Positions 46,047-55,055 of a DNA stretch of 64,000 nucleotides are shown one piece after another (within the stretch, counting starts at the first letter, position 1; every line of letters begins with the position of its first letter). Source of the stretch: Brevundimonas subvibrioides ATCC 15264 (GTDB lineage: Bacteria > Pseudomonadota > Alphaproteobacteria > Caulobacterales > Caulobacteraceae); contig NC_014375.1 in NCBI RefSeq assembly GCF_000144605.1, forward strand, positions 1,612,001 to 1,676,000, in the 5' to 3' direction. The notes below the pieces were generated by a model that was given only the letters and a program-made list of their open reading frames with translations, made no database searches and was not told where the DNA came from. Position numbers and translations under genes: made by a program.

Positions 46047-47503
46047 CGGGACGCCTTTCGAACGCGACGCTGGCTGGATTGACCGCCCAGGTCGAACGGC
46101 CGGGGTATGACCGTTCGTCCGTGCGGATTGGCGTCGTCCATCTGGGGATCGGGGCGTTTCACCGCGCCCATCAGGCCGTGGTGTTCGACGACGCCCTGCG
46201 GTCCGGGGACATGCGCTGGGGCATCCTGGGGGTGTCGCTGCGGTCTCCGGGCGTGCGCGACCAGCTGCAGCCCCAGGACGGCCTCTACAGCGTTCTGGTT
46301 CGCGACGGCGACGTCGAGCGCATCCGGATCATTGGCGCGGTCCAGGGCGTGCTGGTCGCGCCCGAGGACCCCGGTGCGGTCGTCGAGGCCATGGCCTCGC
46401 GGCAGGTCCACATCGTCACCCTGACCGTGACCGAGAAGGGCTATCGCCTCGACCCCGCGTCCGGATCGCTGATCGAGACCGACCCCGATGTCGTCGCAGA
46501 CATCGCGAACCCCGTCGCGCCCCGGACGGCGCCGGGTTTCCTCGTCGCCGCCCTGGCCAGGCGCAGGCAGCGGGGACTGCCGCCCTTCACCGTGGTCTCG
46601 TGCGACAACCTTCCGCACAACGGCGCGCGGGTGCGGTCCGCCGTGCTCGGCATGGCCGGGCGAATCGATCCGGCGCTGGCCGACTGGATCGCCGAGGCGG
46701 GAGCCTTTCCGGCCACCATGGTCGACCGCATCGTGCCTGCGACCACGCCGGACGACGTCGCGTCGCTGGCGGCGCGGCTCGGGGTCGAGGATCCCGGCAT
46801 GGTCAAGACCGAACCCTTCACCCAGTGGGTGATCGAGGACCGCTTCTGTGGCCCGCGCCCGGACTTCGCGGCCCTCGGGGTCCAGCTGACCGATGCCGTC
46901 GCGCCGTGGGAGGACGCCAAGCTGCGGCTGCTGAATGGCGCCCATTCCGCCATCGCCTATCTGGGCGGTCTGGCCGGCCATGCGTTCGTGCACCAGGTCG
47001 TGGCCGAACCGCCCTTCGCCGCCTTCGTCGAACGCCTGTGGGATGAGGCCGCGACGACGCTGAGCCCGCCGCCGGGCCTGGACGTCGCGGCCTACCGGCG
47101 GGACCTGATGGCCCGCTTCCGGAACCCGGCCCTGCAGCACCGCACGCGGCAGATCGCCATGGACGGCTCCCAGAAGCTGCCGCAGCGCCTGCTGGCGACC
47201 ATCGCGGACCGGCTGGCCGCAGGGCAGGGGATCGAGGCCCTGGCAATGGCCGTCGCCGGCTGGATCCGGTGGCAGGACGGCGTCGCCGAGACGGGCGAGA
47301 CCCATGTCGTCGACGACCCCCTGGCAGACGTCCTTGGGCAGGCCCTGGCCGGAACCGGATCCGCGGCGGACAGGGTCCGTGCGATCGCCGGCCTGTCCGC
47401 GGTCGTCCCGTCCCGCCTCGGCGGCGACGTTCGCTTCATCACCGCCGTCGGCGACGCCCTCGCCGGCCTCGAATCGCGCGGCGTCGTCGCGACCCTGGGC
47501 TGA
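46043..47503 (+). CDS. uxuB: Mannitol dehydrogenase family oxidoreductase, probably fructuronate reductase
   Basis: 486 residues, the same length as E. coli UxuB. The NAD-binding strand is IGVVHLGIGAFHRAHQAVVF near residues 29-48, and the catalytic block is NGAHSAIAYLGGLAGH (~304-319) after EDAKLRLL. GTG 46043 overlaps the uxaC stop (GTGA), which ties the reaction to fructuronate made by UxaC; a tagaturonate or mannitol dehydrogenase cannot be excluded. The next enzyme (mannonate dehydratase) is not in the window. Confidence 0.82.
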   Translation: MTGRLSNATLAGLTAQVERPGYDRSSVRIGVVHLGIGAFHRAHQAVVFDDALRSGDMRWGILGVSLRSPGVRDQLQPQDGLYSVLVRDGDVERIRIIGAVQGVLVAPEDPGAVVEAMASRQVHIVTLTVTEKGYRLDPASGSLIETDPDVVADIANPVAPRTAPGFLVAALARRRQRGLPPFTVVSCDNLPHNGARVRSAVLGMAGRIDPALADWIAEAGAFPATMVDRIVPATTPDDVASLAARLGVEDPGMVKTEPFTQWVIEDRFCGPRPDFAALGVQLTDAVAPWEDAKLRLLNGAHSAIAYLGGLAGHAFVHQVVAEPPFAAFVERLWDEAATTLSPPPGLDVAAYRRDLMARFRNPALQHRTRQIAMDGSQKLPQRLLATIADRLAAGQGIEALAMAVAGWIRWQDGVAETGETHVVDDPLADVLGQALAGTGSAADRVRAIAGLSAVVPSRLGGDVRFITAVGDALAGLESRGVVATLG

Positions 47504-47514
47504 AGACAAGAAAA

Positions 47515-47544
47515 AGGGCCGCGCCTCTTTCGAGACGCGGCCCT
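47515..47544. terminator. Two-way terminator between uxuB and exbD
   Basis: A 9-bp stem AGGGCCGCG / CGCGGCCCT with a 12-nt loop. On the minus strand it is followed by TTTTTC, a good T-run for the exbD transcript; for uxuB it stands 12 bp after the stop codon. Confidence 0.75.
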
Positions 47545-47566
47545 GATCCTTTGAAGGCGAGGCCGA

Positions 47567-48010
<444 letters not shown>

Positions 48011-48158
48011 ATGATGTCTTCTCCATGCAGGCTCCGGCCACGGGCCACGAGCAACGCTATACGGTTCGAACGGTTTCTGGCGTCTGGCGTCCGGCTTGTA
48101 AAGCGGTCTCGAGCCTGTTCCGGTTCCGACGGCGCGGTTTTCACGCGCCGCGCGAAGA

Positions 48159-48773
48159 TCAGCCCTTGGCCAGTTTCAGGAAGCGCTCGATCAGGGCCGG
48201 ATCGGTCTTGAACTGGCCCGTGAAGCGCGTCGTGATGGTCGAGACGTGGCGGTGGTGCACGCCGCGGGTCGTCATGCACTGGTGCTCGGCGTCGATCAGC
48301 ACGGCGACGCCGGCGGGCGACAGGTGATCTTCCAGCGCGCCGGCGATTTCCTGCGTCAGGGTTTCCTGCGTCTGCAGACGCTTGGAGAAGATTTCGACCA
48401 CGCGGGCGATCTTGGAGATGCCGACGACCTTCTCGGTCGGCAGATAGGCGACATAGGCCTTGCCGAGGAAGGGGGCCATGTGGTGCTCGCAGTGGCTCTC
48501 GACCTCGATATCGCGCAGCAGCACCATGTCGTCATAGCCCTGCACGTCCTCGAACGTGCGGCTCAGTTCCTTGGCCGGATCGGCGGTATAGCCCTCGAAC
48601 CATTCCCCGTAGGCGTCGACCACCCGTTTGGGCGTGTCCAGCAGGCCCTCGCGGTCGGGATTGTCGCCCGACCAGGCGATCAGGGTCCGCACGGCCGCCA
48701 GGGCCTCCTCGCGGGTCGGACGGGTCAGATGATCGTTGCCGACGAGAGTCGGCCTGGAGGCGTTGGCGTCCAT
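48159..48773 (-). CDS. folE: GTP cyclohydrolase I
   Basis: 204 residues. Zinc-ligand blocks are present: [20 protein letters not shown] (~93-112; Cys and His) and the second Cys in [13 protein letters not shown] (~165-177). [16 protein letters not shown] and the [16 protein letters not shown] helix are standard. It converts GTP to dihydroneopterin triphosphate, the first step of folate synthesis. Divergent from cysS across a 153-bp gap. Confidence 0.93.
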   Translation of the reverse strand: MDANASRPTLVGNDHLTRPTREEALAAVRTLIAWSGDNPDREGLLDTPKRVVDAYGEWFEGYTADPAKELSRTFEDVQGYDDMVLLRDIEVESHCEHHMAPFLGKAYVAYLPTEKVVGISKIARVVEIFSKRLQTQETLTQEIAGALEDHLSPAGVAVLIDAEHQCMTTRGVHHRHVSTITTRFTGQFKTDPALIERFLKLAKG

Positions 48774-48926
48774 AAGATGATTTCAGCGACCAGTAGCGCC
48801 GGGACGATGGCCCCGGATTGACGCGCGTCGCTCTCCCTATTCGTAACCACGGCTGTTCGCCCGGCTGACACGGCTATATGGGAGCAAGACCCAATCCCGC
48901 AAGAATCCGAACGGCTCCGCTTCATA

Positions 48927-50336
48927 ATGACGCTTTTCCTTCACGACACCCTGCACCGCGAGAAGAGGGCCTTCGTCCCGCGCGATCCCGAGCGGGTGAC
49001 GCTCTACGTCTGCGGACCGACGGTCTACGATTTCGCCCACATCGGAAACGCCCGTCCGCCGGTCGTGTTCGACGTCCTGGTGCGGCTGCTGCGGCGCGAG
49101 TACGGGGCCGAGAGCGTCATTTACGCCCGCAACGTCACCGACGTGGACGACAAGATCAATGCGAAGGCGCACCGGGAAGGCGTGCCGATCGGAGACGTCA
49201 CGGCCCGCTACGAGGCCGCCTATCTGGCCGACATGAGCGCGCTGAACGTCACGCCGCCCGACATCGCGCCTCACGTGACCGGGCACATGGACGCGATCGT
49301 GCGCCAGATCGGCGAGATCATGGACCAAGGCTGCGCCTATGCCGCCGAGGGCCATGTGCTGTTCGACGTCTCCAGCTATCCGTCCTATGGCGCGCTGTCG
49401 GGCCGGAACCTGGACGACATGATCGCCGGGGCCCGCGTCGAGGTCGCGCCCTACAAGAAAAATCCCCACGACTTCGTCCTGTGGAAGCCGTCCAAGCCCG
49501 ACGAGCCGTCGTGGCCATCGCCGTGGGGCGACGGTCGGCCCGGCTGGCATATCGAATGCTCGGCCATGATCGAACAGACCCTGGGCCTGCCGATCGACAT
49601 CCATGGCGGCGGCATCGATCTGGTCTTTCCGCATCATGAGAACGAGATCGCCCAGGGCGTCTGCGCCCATGGCCATGCGCACGACGCCGATTCGCACGAC
49701 GCCTACAGCCGCTACTGGATGCACAACGGCTTCCTGACGGTGGACGCCGAGAAGATGTCCAAGTCGGTGGGCAACGTCCTGCTGCTGCACGATCTGGTGC
49801 AGACGATCCCGGGCGAGGTGGTGCGCTGGGCCCTGCTGAGCGCCCACTATCGCCAGCCGCTGGACTGGAACCAGAGCCTGCTGGATCAGTCGCGGAAAAA
49901 CCTCGACAGGCTCTACGGGGCCCTTCGCCGCGCCGAGGCCGTCGCGCCGCTGGGCGACATGCCCTCGCCGGAATTCCTGACCGCCATTTCCGACGATCTG
50001 AACACGCCGGGAGCCATGGCCACGCTGTTCGCCCTGTCCAGCGAGATCGAGCGGGCCATGACGGCCGGTGACCACCATGCGGTGGGCATCGCCAAGGCCG
50101 AGCTGCTGGCGTCGAGTCGTATCCTGGGTGTGCTTCTGTCCACGCCGGACCAGTGGTTCGAAGGCGGGGCCGACGACGCGCTGAAGGCCGAGGTCGAGGG
50201 CCTGCTGGCGGAGCGGGTCACCGCGCGGGCGGAGAAGAACTGGGCCGAGGCGGACCGCATCCGCGACCGGCTGACGGCGCTGAACGTGGTGGTGATGGAC
50301 GGCCCCACAGGGGCGACCTGGCGGCTGAAGGAGTAG
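48927..50336 (+). CDS. cysS: Cysteinyl-tRNA synthetase
   Basis: 469 residues, the usual length. The first zinc Cys and HIGH-like motif are in YVCGPTVYDFAHIGNARPPV (~27-46); the KMSKS loop is EKMSKSVGNVL near residue 275; a His-rich zinc region is VFPHHENEIAQG (~234-245). It attaches Cys to tRNA-Cys. An odd tRNA-Cys-like sequence lies downstream at 51943-52019, a notable pairing. Confidence 0.95.
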   Translation: MTLFLHDTLHREKRAFVPRDPERVTLYVCGPTVYDFAHIGNARPPVVFDVLVRLLRREYGAESVIYARNVTDVDDKINAKAHREGVPIGDVTARYEAAYLADMSALNVTPPDIAPHVTGHMDAIVRQIGEIMDQGCAYAAEGHVLFDVSSYPSYGALSGRNLDDMIAGARVEVAPYKKNPHDFVLWKPSKPDEPSWPSPWGDGRPGWHIECSAMIEQTLGLPIDIHGGGIDLVFPHHENEIAQGVCAHGHAHDADSHDAYSRYWMHNGFLTVDAEKMSKSVGNVLLLHDLVQTIPGEVVRWALLSAHYRQPLDWNQSLLDQSRKNLDRLYGALRRAEAVAPLGDMPSPEFLTAISDDLNTPGAMATLFALSSEIERAMTAGDHHAVGIAKAELLASSRILGVLLSTPDQWFEGGADDALKAEVEGLLAERVTARAEKNWAEADRIRDRLTALNVVVMDGPTGATWRLKE

Positions 50337-50344
50337 TCGGCCGT

Positions 50345-50489
50345 CTCCTCCCTGTCGCGCAGCGATGGGGAGGTGGCTCCGCAGCGAAGCGGAGGAGACG
50401 GAGGGGGCCTTCGTGCACGCAGAACCCCTCCGTCAGCTCGCAAGGGCTCGCTGCCACCTCCCCATTCGCTGCGCGAAAGGGGAGGAGAC
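50345..50489. repeat. Imperfect 145-bp palindromic repeat element
   Basis: The outer arms are CTCCTCCC near 50346 through GGGGAGGTGGC, and their near-perfect reverse complement at 50454-50489 (GCCACCTCCCCATTCGCTGC onward). Inner arms GACGGAGGGG and CCCCTCCGTC face each other across a short loop. This is the form of short palindromic repeats scattered in many Caulobacterales genomes. It could fold as a long hairpin after cysS and the convergent lytic transglycosylase gene. Confidence 0.7.
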
Positions 50490-50497
50490 TCGGTGCC

Positions 50498-51781
50498 CTA
50501 CATCCCCCGCATCAGCTCGTCGGCGAGGGCGGCGGTCAGGTAGCCGTCGGGGAGGCGGCCGTTGGCGATCTGCCACTGGCGCAGCGCCCGGCGGGTGCCG
50601 GAGCCGATCACGCCGTCGATTGTGCCGGGATCGAACCCGGCGCGGGCCAGGGCGGTCTGGGCCCCGAACCGCTGCTCGCGCGAGATCGGTCCGTCGTCCG
50701 GCCAAGTGCCGACCAGTCCGGGCTTGCCCACGGCGCCGTCCGCGGTCAGGCCGATGGCCAGGGCATAGCTGACCGAGTTGTTGTAGCGCCGGATGATGTA
50801 GTGGTTGGGCAGCGCCAGGAAGGCGGCCCCGCGCGCGCCCTGCGGCAACAGGACGATACCCGGTTCGGCCGCCTCGGCCGCCGTCGGCGCACCGCCGTGG
50901 GCCAGGGTCACGCCCCGTTGCGCCCAGTAGCTCCAGGGCTGGCCCTCGGCCTCGGCCATACGATAGTCGAACCCGGCGGGCAGCACGATCTCGTAGCCCC
51001 AGGCCTGACCCCGCTTCCAGCCAGCCTGGGCCAGAAGGTTGGCGGCCGAGGCCAGCGCATCGGCGTCGGAGCCCCAGATGTCGACCCGGCCGTCGCCGTT
51101 TTGGTCGACGCCCAGCCTCAGATAGTTGTCGGGCATGAACTGGGTCTGGCCCATCGCGCCCGCCCAGCTGCCCAGCAGTCCGGACCGCTCGCGCCGGCCG
51201 TCGACGACGATGTCCAGCGCGTTCTTGAGCTGATCCTCGGCCCAGTCCCGGCGACGCCCGTCATAGGCGAGGGTGGCCAGCGAGCGGATCACGTCCTTGT
51301 TGCCCTGGACCTGGCCGAAGCTGGATTCATTGCCCCAGATCGAAACGAGGATCTCGGCCGGCACGCCGTAGCGCTGGGTCACGGCCCAAGGCACGGCATC
51401 GATCCGCCGACGCGCCTCGGCGATCCGCGCGGCCGAGGCGGCGTTGGAGATATAGGTCCCGGCCGGGCGGCTGAACTCGGGCTGGTTGCCGTCGAGCCGG
51501 ACGACCTCGGGGTCGGGCGTCAGATTGGCCAGCTGCTGCTCGTACTGGGCGCGTCGGGCCCCGCCCTTGCGGTTCAGGAATCCCTGCTTCCAGCCCTCGA
51601 ACCCCGGCTGATCGACGCCAGCGGTCTGGGCCGGCGCAGGCGGCGGCGTGGCCGGGCCGGATCCGCGCGGGGGCTGCGTCGCCGGGCTCGGCGCGGGGGG
51701 CGCGACGGGTGGGGCCTCCGGCAGCATCGGGGCGCAGGCGGACACACAGGCGATCAGGACGAGTCGATAGTCAAAGCGCAT
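50498..51781 (-). CDS. Lytic murein transglycosylase, MltB-like, with peptidoglycan-binding domain
   Basis: 427 residues. The signal ends in a lipobox (LIACVSACAP), followed by a Pro-rich linker to residue ~55, then the SLT_2 domain: IWGNESSFGQVQGNKDVIRS with the catalytic Glu (~169-188) and GSWAGAMGQTQFMPDNYLRL (~224). The C-terminal peptidoglycan-binding domain is FGAQTALARAGFDPGTIDGV. It cleaves glycan strands with anhydro-muramyl products, from the outer membrane. Convergent with cysS. Confidence 0.88.
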   Translation of the reverse strand: MRFDYRLVLIACVSACAPMLPEAPPVAPPAPSPATQPPRGSGPATPPPAPAQTAGVDQPGFEGWKQGFLNRKGGARRAQYEQQLANLTPDPEVVRLDGNQPEFSRPAGTYISNAASAARIAEARRRIDAVPWAVTQRYGVPAEILVSIWGNESSFGQVQGNKDVIRSLATLAYDGRRRDWAEDQLKNALDIVVDGRRERSGLLGSWAGAMGQTQFMPDNYLRLGVDQNGDGRVDIWGSDADALASAANLLAQAGWKRGQAWGYEIVLPAGFDYRMAEAEGQPWSYWAQRGVTLAHGGAPTAAEAAEPGIVLLPQGARGAAFLALPNHYIIRRYNNSVSYALAIGLTADGAVGKPGLVGTWPDDGPISREQRFGAQTALARAGFDPGTIDGVIGSGTRRALRQWQIANGRLPDGYLTAALADELMRGM

Positions 51782-51942
51782 GGATTCGGTCTGTCTCTAC
51801 GGCCGGTCTGGCCCGCCAGTCATCCATACAAATAGCGCGCCACTATGGCCAACCGTTGCCCTTCGCGGTGAATGACGCGTCAACCGTGTTCGTGAGGACA
51901 CTTTCAAACATTGAGGGCCAGAGTGATCGGGCTCTCGGACAC

Positions 51943-52019
51943 GGCCTGGTGGCGGAGGGGCGACGCAACGGGTGTGCAAACCCGTAAACCCTCCGTTCAA
52001 CTCGGAGGCCAGGCCTCCA
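51943..52019 (+). tRNA. tRNA-Cys(GCA)-like sequence with abnormal loops
   Basis: The cloverleaf can be drawn: acceptor GGCCTGG / CCAGGCC (7 bp) followed by encoded TCCA; D-stem GCG / CGC with the GG pair; T-arm CTCCG-TTCAACT-CGGAG. Two features are odd. The anticodon stem ACGGG / CCCGT closes an 8-nt loop (TGTGCAAA) instead of 7 (or CGGGT/ACCCG closes 6), and an extra G sits between T-stem and acceptor. The total is 77 nt. GCA would be the Cys anticodon. It may be a degenerate copy, an unusual but working tRNA, or hold a sequencing error. The rest of the 51782-52103 gap shows nothing else. Confidence 0.55.
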
Positions 52020-52103
52020 TCCCTCCCTGAAGCGCGCCAACGCTCGCGACGCGGTCGCTCGCTGCTCGAGCGCGGGTTGTGAACGGCGCTACCCCTCGAC
52101 GCG

Positions 52104-53231
52104 GTGCGGCGCTATCACGACCGCGTGAAACCCGTCCTCGCCACCGCCCCCCGTCGATTCGAAGCCCTCGATTCCCTGCGCGGCATCTGTGCCGTTCTGG
52201 TCGTGATGTTCCATATGCCGGTCGCCAGCCACTGGCGCGACTGGGGGCTGGTCCAGCACGGCTATCTTTTCGTCGACTATTTCTTCGTCCTGTCCGGCTT
52301 CGTGATCGCCCATGCCTATGCCGGTCGGCTGACGACGCCACGCGAGGCCGGGCGGTTCATGGTGCGTCGGCTGGGTCGGGTCTGGCCGCTGCACGCCCTC
52401 ATGCTGGCCGCCTTCATCGGGCTGGAGCTGGCCCGGCTCTTCTTCCAGATCGACGGCGCGACGCCCTTCGTCCGCGACCGGTCGGTGGAAGCGATCTTCG
52501 CCAACCTGCTTCTGGTCCAGGCCTGGCATGTGTTGCCGTCCCTGACGTGGAACGGTCCCGCCTGGACGCTCAGCGCCGAGGTCGCCTGCTATCTGATCTT
52601 CGCCGGTCTGGTCCTCGTCGCGCCCCGGCGTTTCCGCTGGATCGGTGCGGTTCTGGCCCTGATCGGAGCCGTTCTGGTCCTGGCCTATGCCCGGCGCTGG
52701 ATGAACACGACCTACGATTTCGCCGTTCCGCGCGCGGTCTACGGCTTCTTCCTCGGCTGCCTGCTCCAGGGCGTCTGGACCCGGATCCCGCGTCTGGGCG
52801 GGTCCGCCGCCACGGCGCTGGAAGTCGCCGCCGTCGTCGCGATCTGCGTCTTCATCGGCTGGGCCACCGGGCCGGTCACGGTCGCCGTCACCCTGATCTT
52901 CGTCGCCGTCGTATGGGTGTTCGCGGGGGAGGAGGGGGCCCTGTCACGCGTCCTCGATCATCCGGCCCTTGTCACCCTGGGGCGCTGGTCGTTCGCCATC
53001 TACATGGTCCACATGTTCGTGCTGACGGTGCTGATGATCGTGGCCCGCAAGCTGGACTGGGTTCCGGGCGGGCGGCGTATCGACTTTGGTTCGGTCTGGA
53101 TCAATGATCTGTTCGCCGTGGCCCTGTTCGGCCTGATCCTGGTTCTGGCCCTGGTCGCGCACCGTCTGGTCGAGACCCCTGCCCAGCGCCTGATCGACCG
53201 CTGGACCGCCCGGCCGAAGGTAGCGCACTGA
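52104..53231 (+). CDS. Acyltransferase family 3 membrane protein
   Basis: 375 residues with about ten membrane helices. The start is ALDSLRGICAVLVVMFHMPV at residues 21-40 (the conserved His), then VDYFFVLSGFVIAHAYAGRL and the basic RLGRVWPLHALML. The closing LVAHRLVETPAQRLIDRW is the usual end of OafA-type enzymes. It transfers acyl groups to surface glycans or similar targets; the true substrate is unknown. GTG 52104 or GTG 52125 (K-P-V) may be the start. It follows the tRNA-like sequence. Confidence 0.82.
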   Translation: MRRYHDRVKPVLATAPRRFEALDSLRGICAVLVVMFHMPVASHWRDWGLVQHGYLFVDYFFVLSGFVIAHAYAGRLTTPREAGRFMVRRLGRVWPLHALMLAAFIGLELARLFFQIDGATPFVRDRSVEAIFANLLLVQAWHVLPSLTWNGPAWTLSAEVACYLIFAGLVLVAPRRFRWIGAVLALIGAVLVLAYARRWMNTTYDFAVPRAVYGFFLGCLLQGVWTRIPRLGGSAATALEVAAVVAICVFIGWATGPVTVAVTLIFVAVVWVFAGEEGALSRVLDHPALVTLGRWSFAIYMVHMFVLTVLMIVARKLDWVPGGRRIDFGSVWINDLFAVALFGLILVLALVAHRLVETPAQRLIDRWTARPKVAH

Positions 53232-53245
53232 CGAGGAGGCGTCTG

Positions 53246-53665
53246 ATGGCCGAGGCAAAGACGAAACCGACCGCCGTGTCGGTCGAGGCCTTCATCGCGG
53301 CGGTCGAAGACCCCCGGCGACGCGACGACGCCGCGGCGGCGACCGCCCTTCTGGGCCAGGCCACGGGGCTGGCTCCGACCATGTGGGGGCCGACCATCAT
53401 CGGCTTCGGGCGCTATCACTATCGCTACGACAGCGGCCATGAGGGCGATGCGCCCCTGGTCGCGTTCGCCCCGCGCAAGGCCAACCTCGTCTTCTACATG
53501 GCGGCCTATGAGGACGCCCGCGTCGATTTCCTGAACCGGCTGGGCAAGCACAAGAGCGGCAAGGGCTGCATCTATGTGAACCGGCTGTCCGACATCGACC
53601 CGGACGTGCTGGCCGAGATGGCGCAGTGGAGCATGAAGACGCTCCAGGCCCGCTATCCGGCCTGA
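53246..53665 (+). CDS. DUF1801 domain-containing protein
   Basis: 139 residues: VSVEAFIAAVEDPRRRDDAA, then TMWGPTIIGFGRYHYRYDSG and GCIYVNRLSDIDPDVLAEMA, the usual order of DUF1801 (YdhG/YobA-like) proteins. Soluble; function unknown. GAGGAGG in front of the ATG. It follows the acyltransferase by 14 bp, and the convergent next gene starts 2 bp past its end. Confidence 0.85.
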   Translation: MAEAKTKPTAVSVEAFIAAVEDPRRRDDAAAATALLGQATGLAPTMWGPTIIGFGRYHYRYDSGHEGDAPLVAFAPRKANLVFYMAAYEDARVDFLNRLGKHKSGKGCIYVNRLSDIDPDVLAEMAQWSMKTLQARYPA

Positions 53666-53667
53666 CG

Positions 53668-53892
53668 TCAGGCCGCCATGCGCAGGTCGGCGTCCTGCCA
53701 GCCGCGCGCTTCGTCCCACAGGGCGTCCTCGTCCGAATACCGGGCCGAGGCACGGGCATCGATGACGTCGACCACCTGTTCCTCCAGCCGGTCCCAGATG
53801 ACGGCGAGGTCGCCGCAGCCGTCGGCCTCGCAGGGCACGATCAGGTAGCGGTTGGCGTTGACGGCAGCTTGGGGGGCGAAGGCGCGGGCCAT
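53668..53892 (-). CDS. Small unknown protein (74 aa)
   Basis: It starts MARAFAPQAAVNANRYLIVP with a CEADGC motif and an acidic C-terminus (RYSDEDALWDEARGWQ). ATG 53892 has CCGGAGA a few bases upstream. The two Cys and acidic patches could form a small binding module, but I know no family. It lies between two solid genes, convergent to DUF1801 and divergent to the WYL regulator, with 91 bp to the latter. Confidence 0.6.
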   Translation of the reverse strand: MARAFAPQAAVNANRYLIVPCEADGCGDLAVIWDRLEEQVVDVIDARASARYSDEDALWDEARGWQDADLRMAA

Positions 53893-53983
53893 GGGACGAT
53901 CTCCGGTGAGCGACGTCTTGTCGTTGATCGTGGTATAGGGCGGTGATACGTCAAAATCGGACGTAGGGTTCCGGAGGCTTCGC

Positions 53984-54970
53984 GTGCGGCACGACAAGGC
54001 GGTCATGGTCGTGGAGCTGGCGCGTCGGCTGGCCGCCTCGGCCGAGGGGCTCACCCTGGACGACATGGCCCGCGACCTCGACGTCGGTCGCCGCACGGCC
54101 GAGCGGCTGCGCGACGCCGTCATCGCCCTGTTCCCCGCGACGGAGGAGGTCTTCGATCCGCCCCAGAAGCGTTGGCGCATCCGGGGCGGCCTGTCCGCCT
54201 TCGAACAGGCCCCGACCACCGTCGAACTGATCGAACTGACCCGTGCCGCGCAGGGCCTGCGGGCAGCGGGCGAACCCGGCCGGGCGGCGGCGCTGGAGGG
54301 GCTGGAGCGAAAGCTGAAGTCGGCCATGCGCTCGACCACCCTGAACCGTCTGGCCCCGGATCTGGAGGCCCTGATCCGGGCCGAGACCATCGCGGTCCAG
54401 GCCGGGCCACGCCCGGGGGCCGACGAGGCCATGCTGGCGACGATCCGCGGCGCGGTCCTGGCCCAGTCGCCGCTGGGCTTCACCTATTCCCGACCGGGGG
54501 CCGAGGCCCGCCGGCGCAGTGTCGCCCCGTGCGGGGTGATGTTCGGCCGGGCCAACTATCTGGTCGCGGCCGACCGCGACAGCGGCAAGGTGCAGACGTT
54601 CCGGCTCGACCGGATGAGCGCGGTGGAAGCCCAGCCGGGCTTCGCGCCGCCGCCGGCGGACTTCGACCTGTCGGTCTTCGCCAGCCAGTCCTTCGGCATC
54701 TATCAGGACGAGATCGAGGACGTGGTCCTGTCCGTCACGCCCCAGGGGGCGGCCGAGGCGCGGGGCTGGCGCTGGCATCCGACGCAGTCGCTGGAGGATC
54801 AGCCCGATGGGTCCGTCATCGTCCGTTTCCGGGCGTCGGGCATGCGCGAGCTGGCCTGGCACCTGTTCACCTGGGGCGATCAGGTCGTCATCCTGGCCCC
54901 GCAACGCCTGAAGGCCGTGATGGCCGGCGAACTGGCGGCGGCACAAAGGGCGCTCGACGCCGTTCCCTGA
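53984..54970 (+). CDS. WYL-domain transcriptional regulator
   Basis: 328 residues. An N-terminal winged HTH (GLTLDDMARDLDVGRRTAER, residues ~22-41) is followed by a middle region and a WYL domain (GVMFGRANYLVAADRDSGKV) at about residues 185-205, with a WCX C-terminal part. WYL proteins respond to nucleic-acid or nucleotide ligands and often control DNA repair or defence genes. The start is GTG 53984; no ATG gives a better helix. It is divergent from the small protein at 53668, a possible target. Confidence 0.82.
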   Translation: MRHDKAVMVVELARRLAASAEGLTLDDMARDLDVGRRTAERLRDAVIALFPATEEVFDPPQKRWRIRGGLSAFEQAPTTVELIELTRAAQGLRAAGEPGRAAALEGLERKLKSAMRSTTLNRLAPDLEALIRAETIAVQAGPRPGADEAMLATIRGAVLAQSPLGFTYSRPGAEARRRSVAPCGVMFGRANYLVAADRDSGKVQTFRLDRMSAVEAQPGFAPPPADFDLSVFASQSFGIYQDEIEDVVLSVTPQGAAEARGWRWHPTQSLEDQPDGSVIVRFRASGMRELAWHLFTWGDQVVILAPQRLKAVMAGELAAAQRALDAVP

Positions 54971-55055
54971 CGTCCGGCTTCATGAGCGATCCTTAAGGTG
55001 AAGACATGGGGTCGGGTTGCTACCCAGAACGCCGTCGCCGACCCGGGGGATACCC

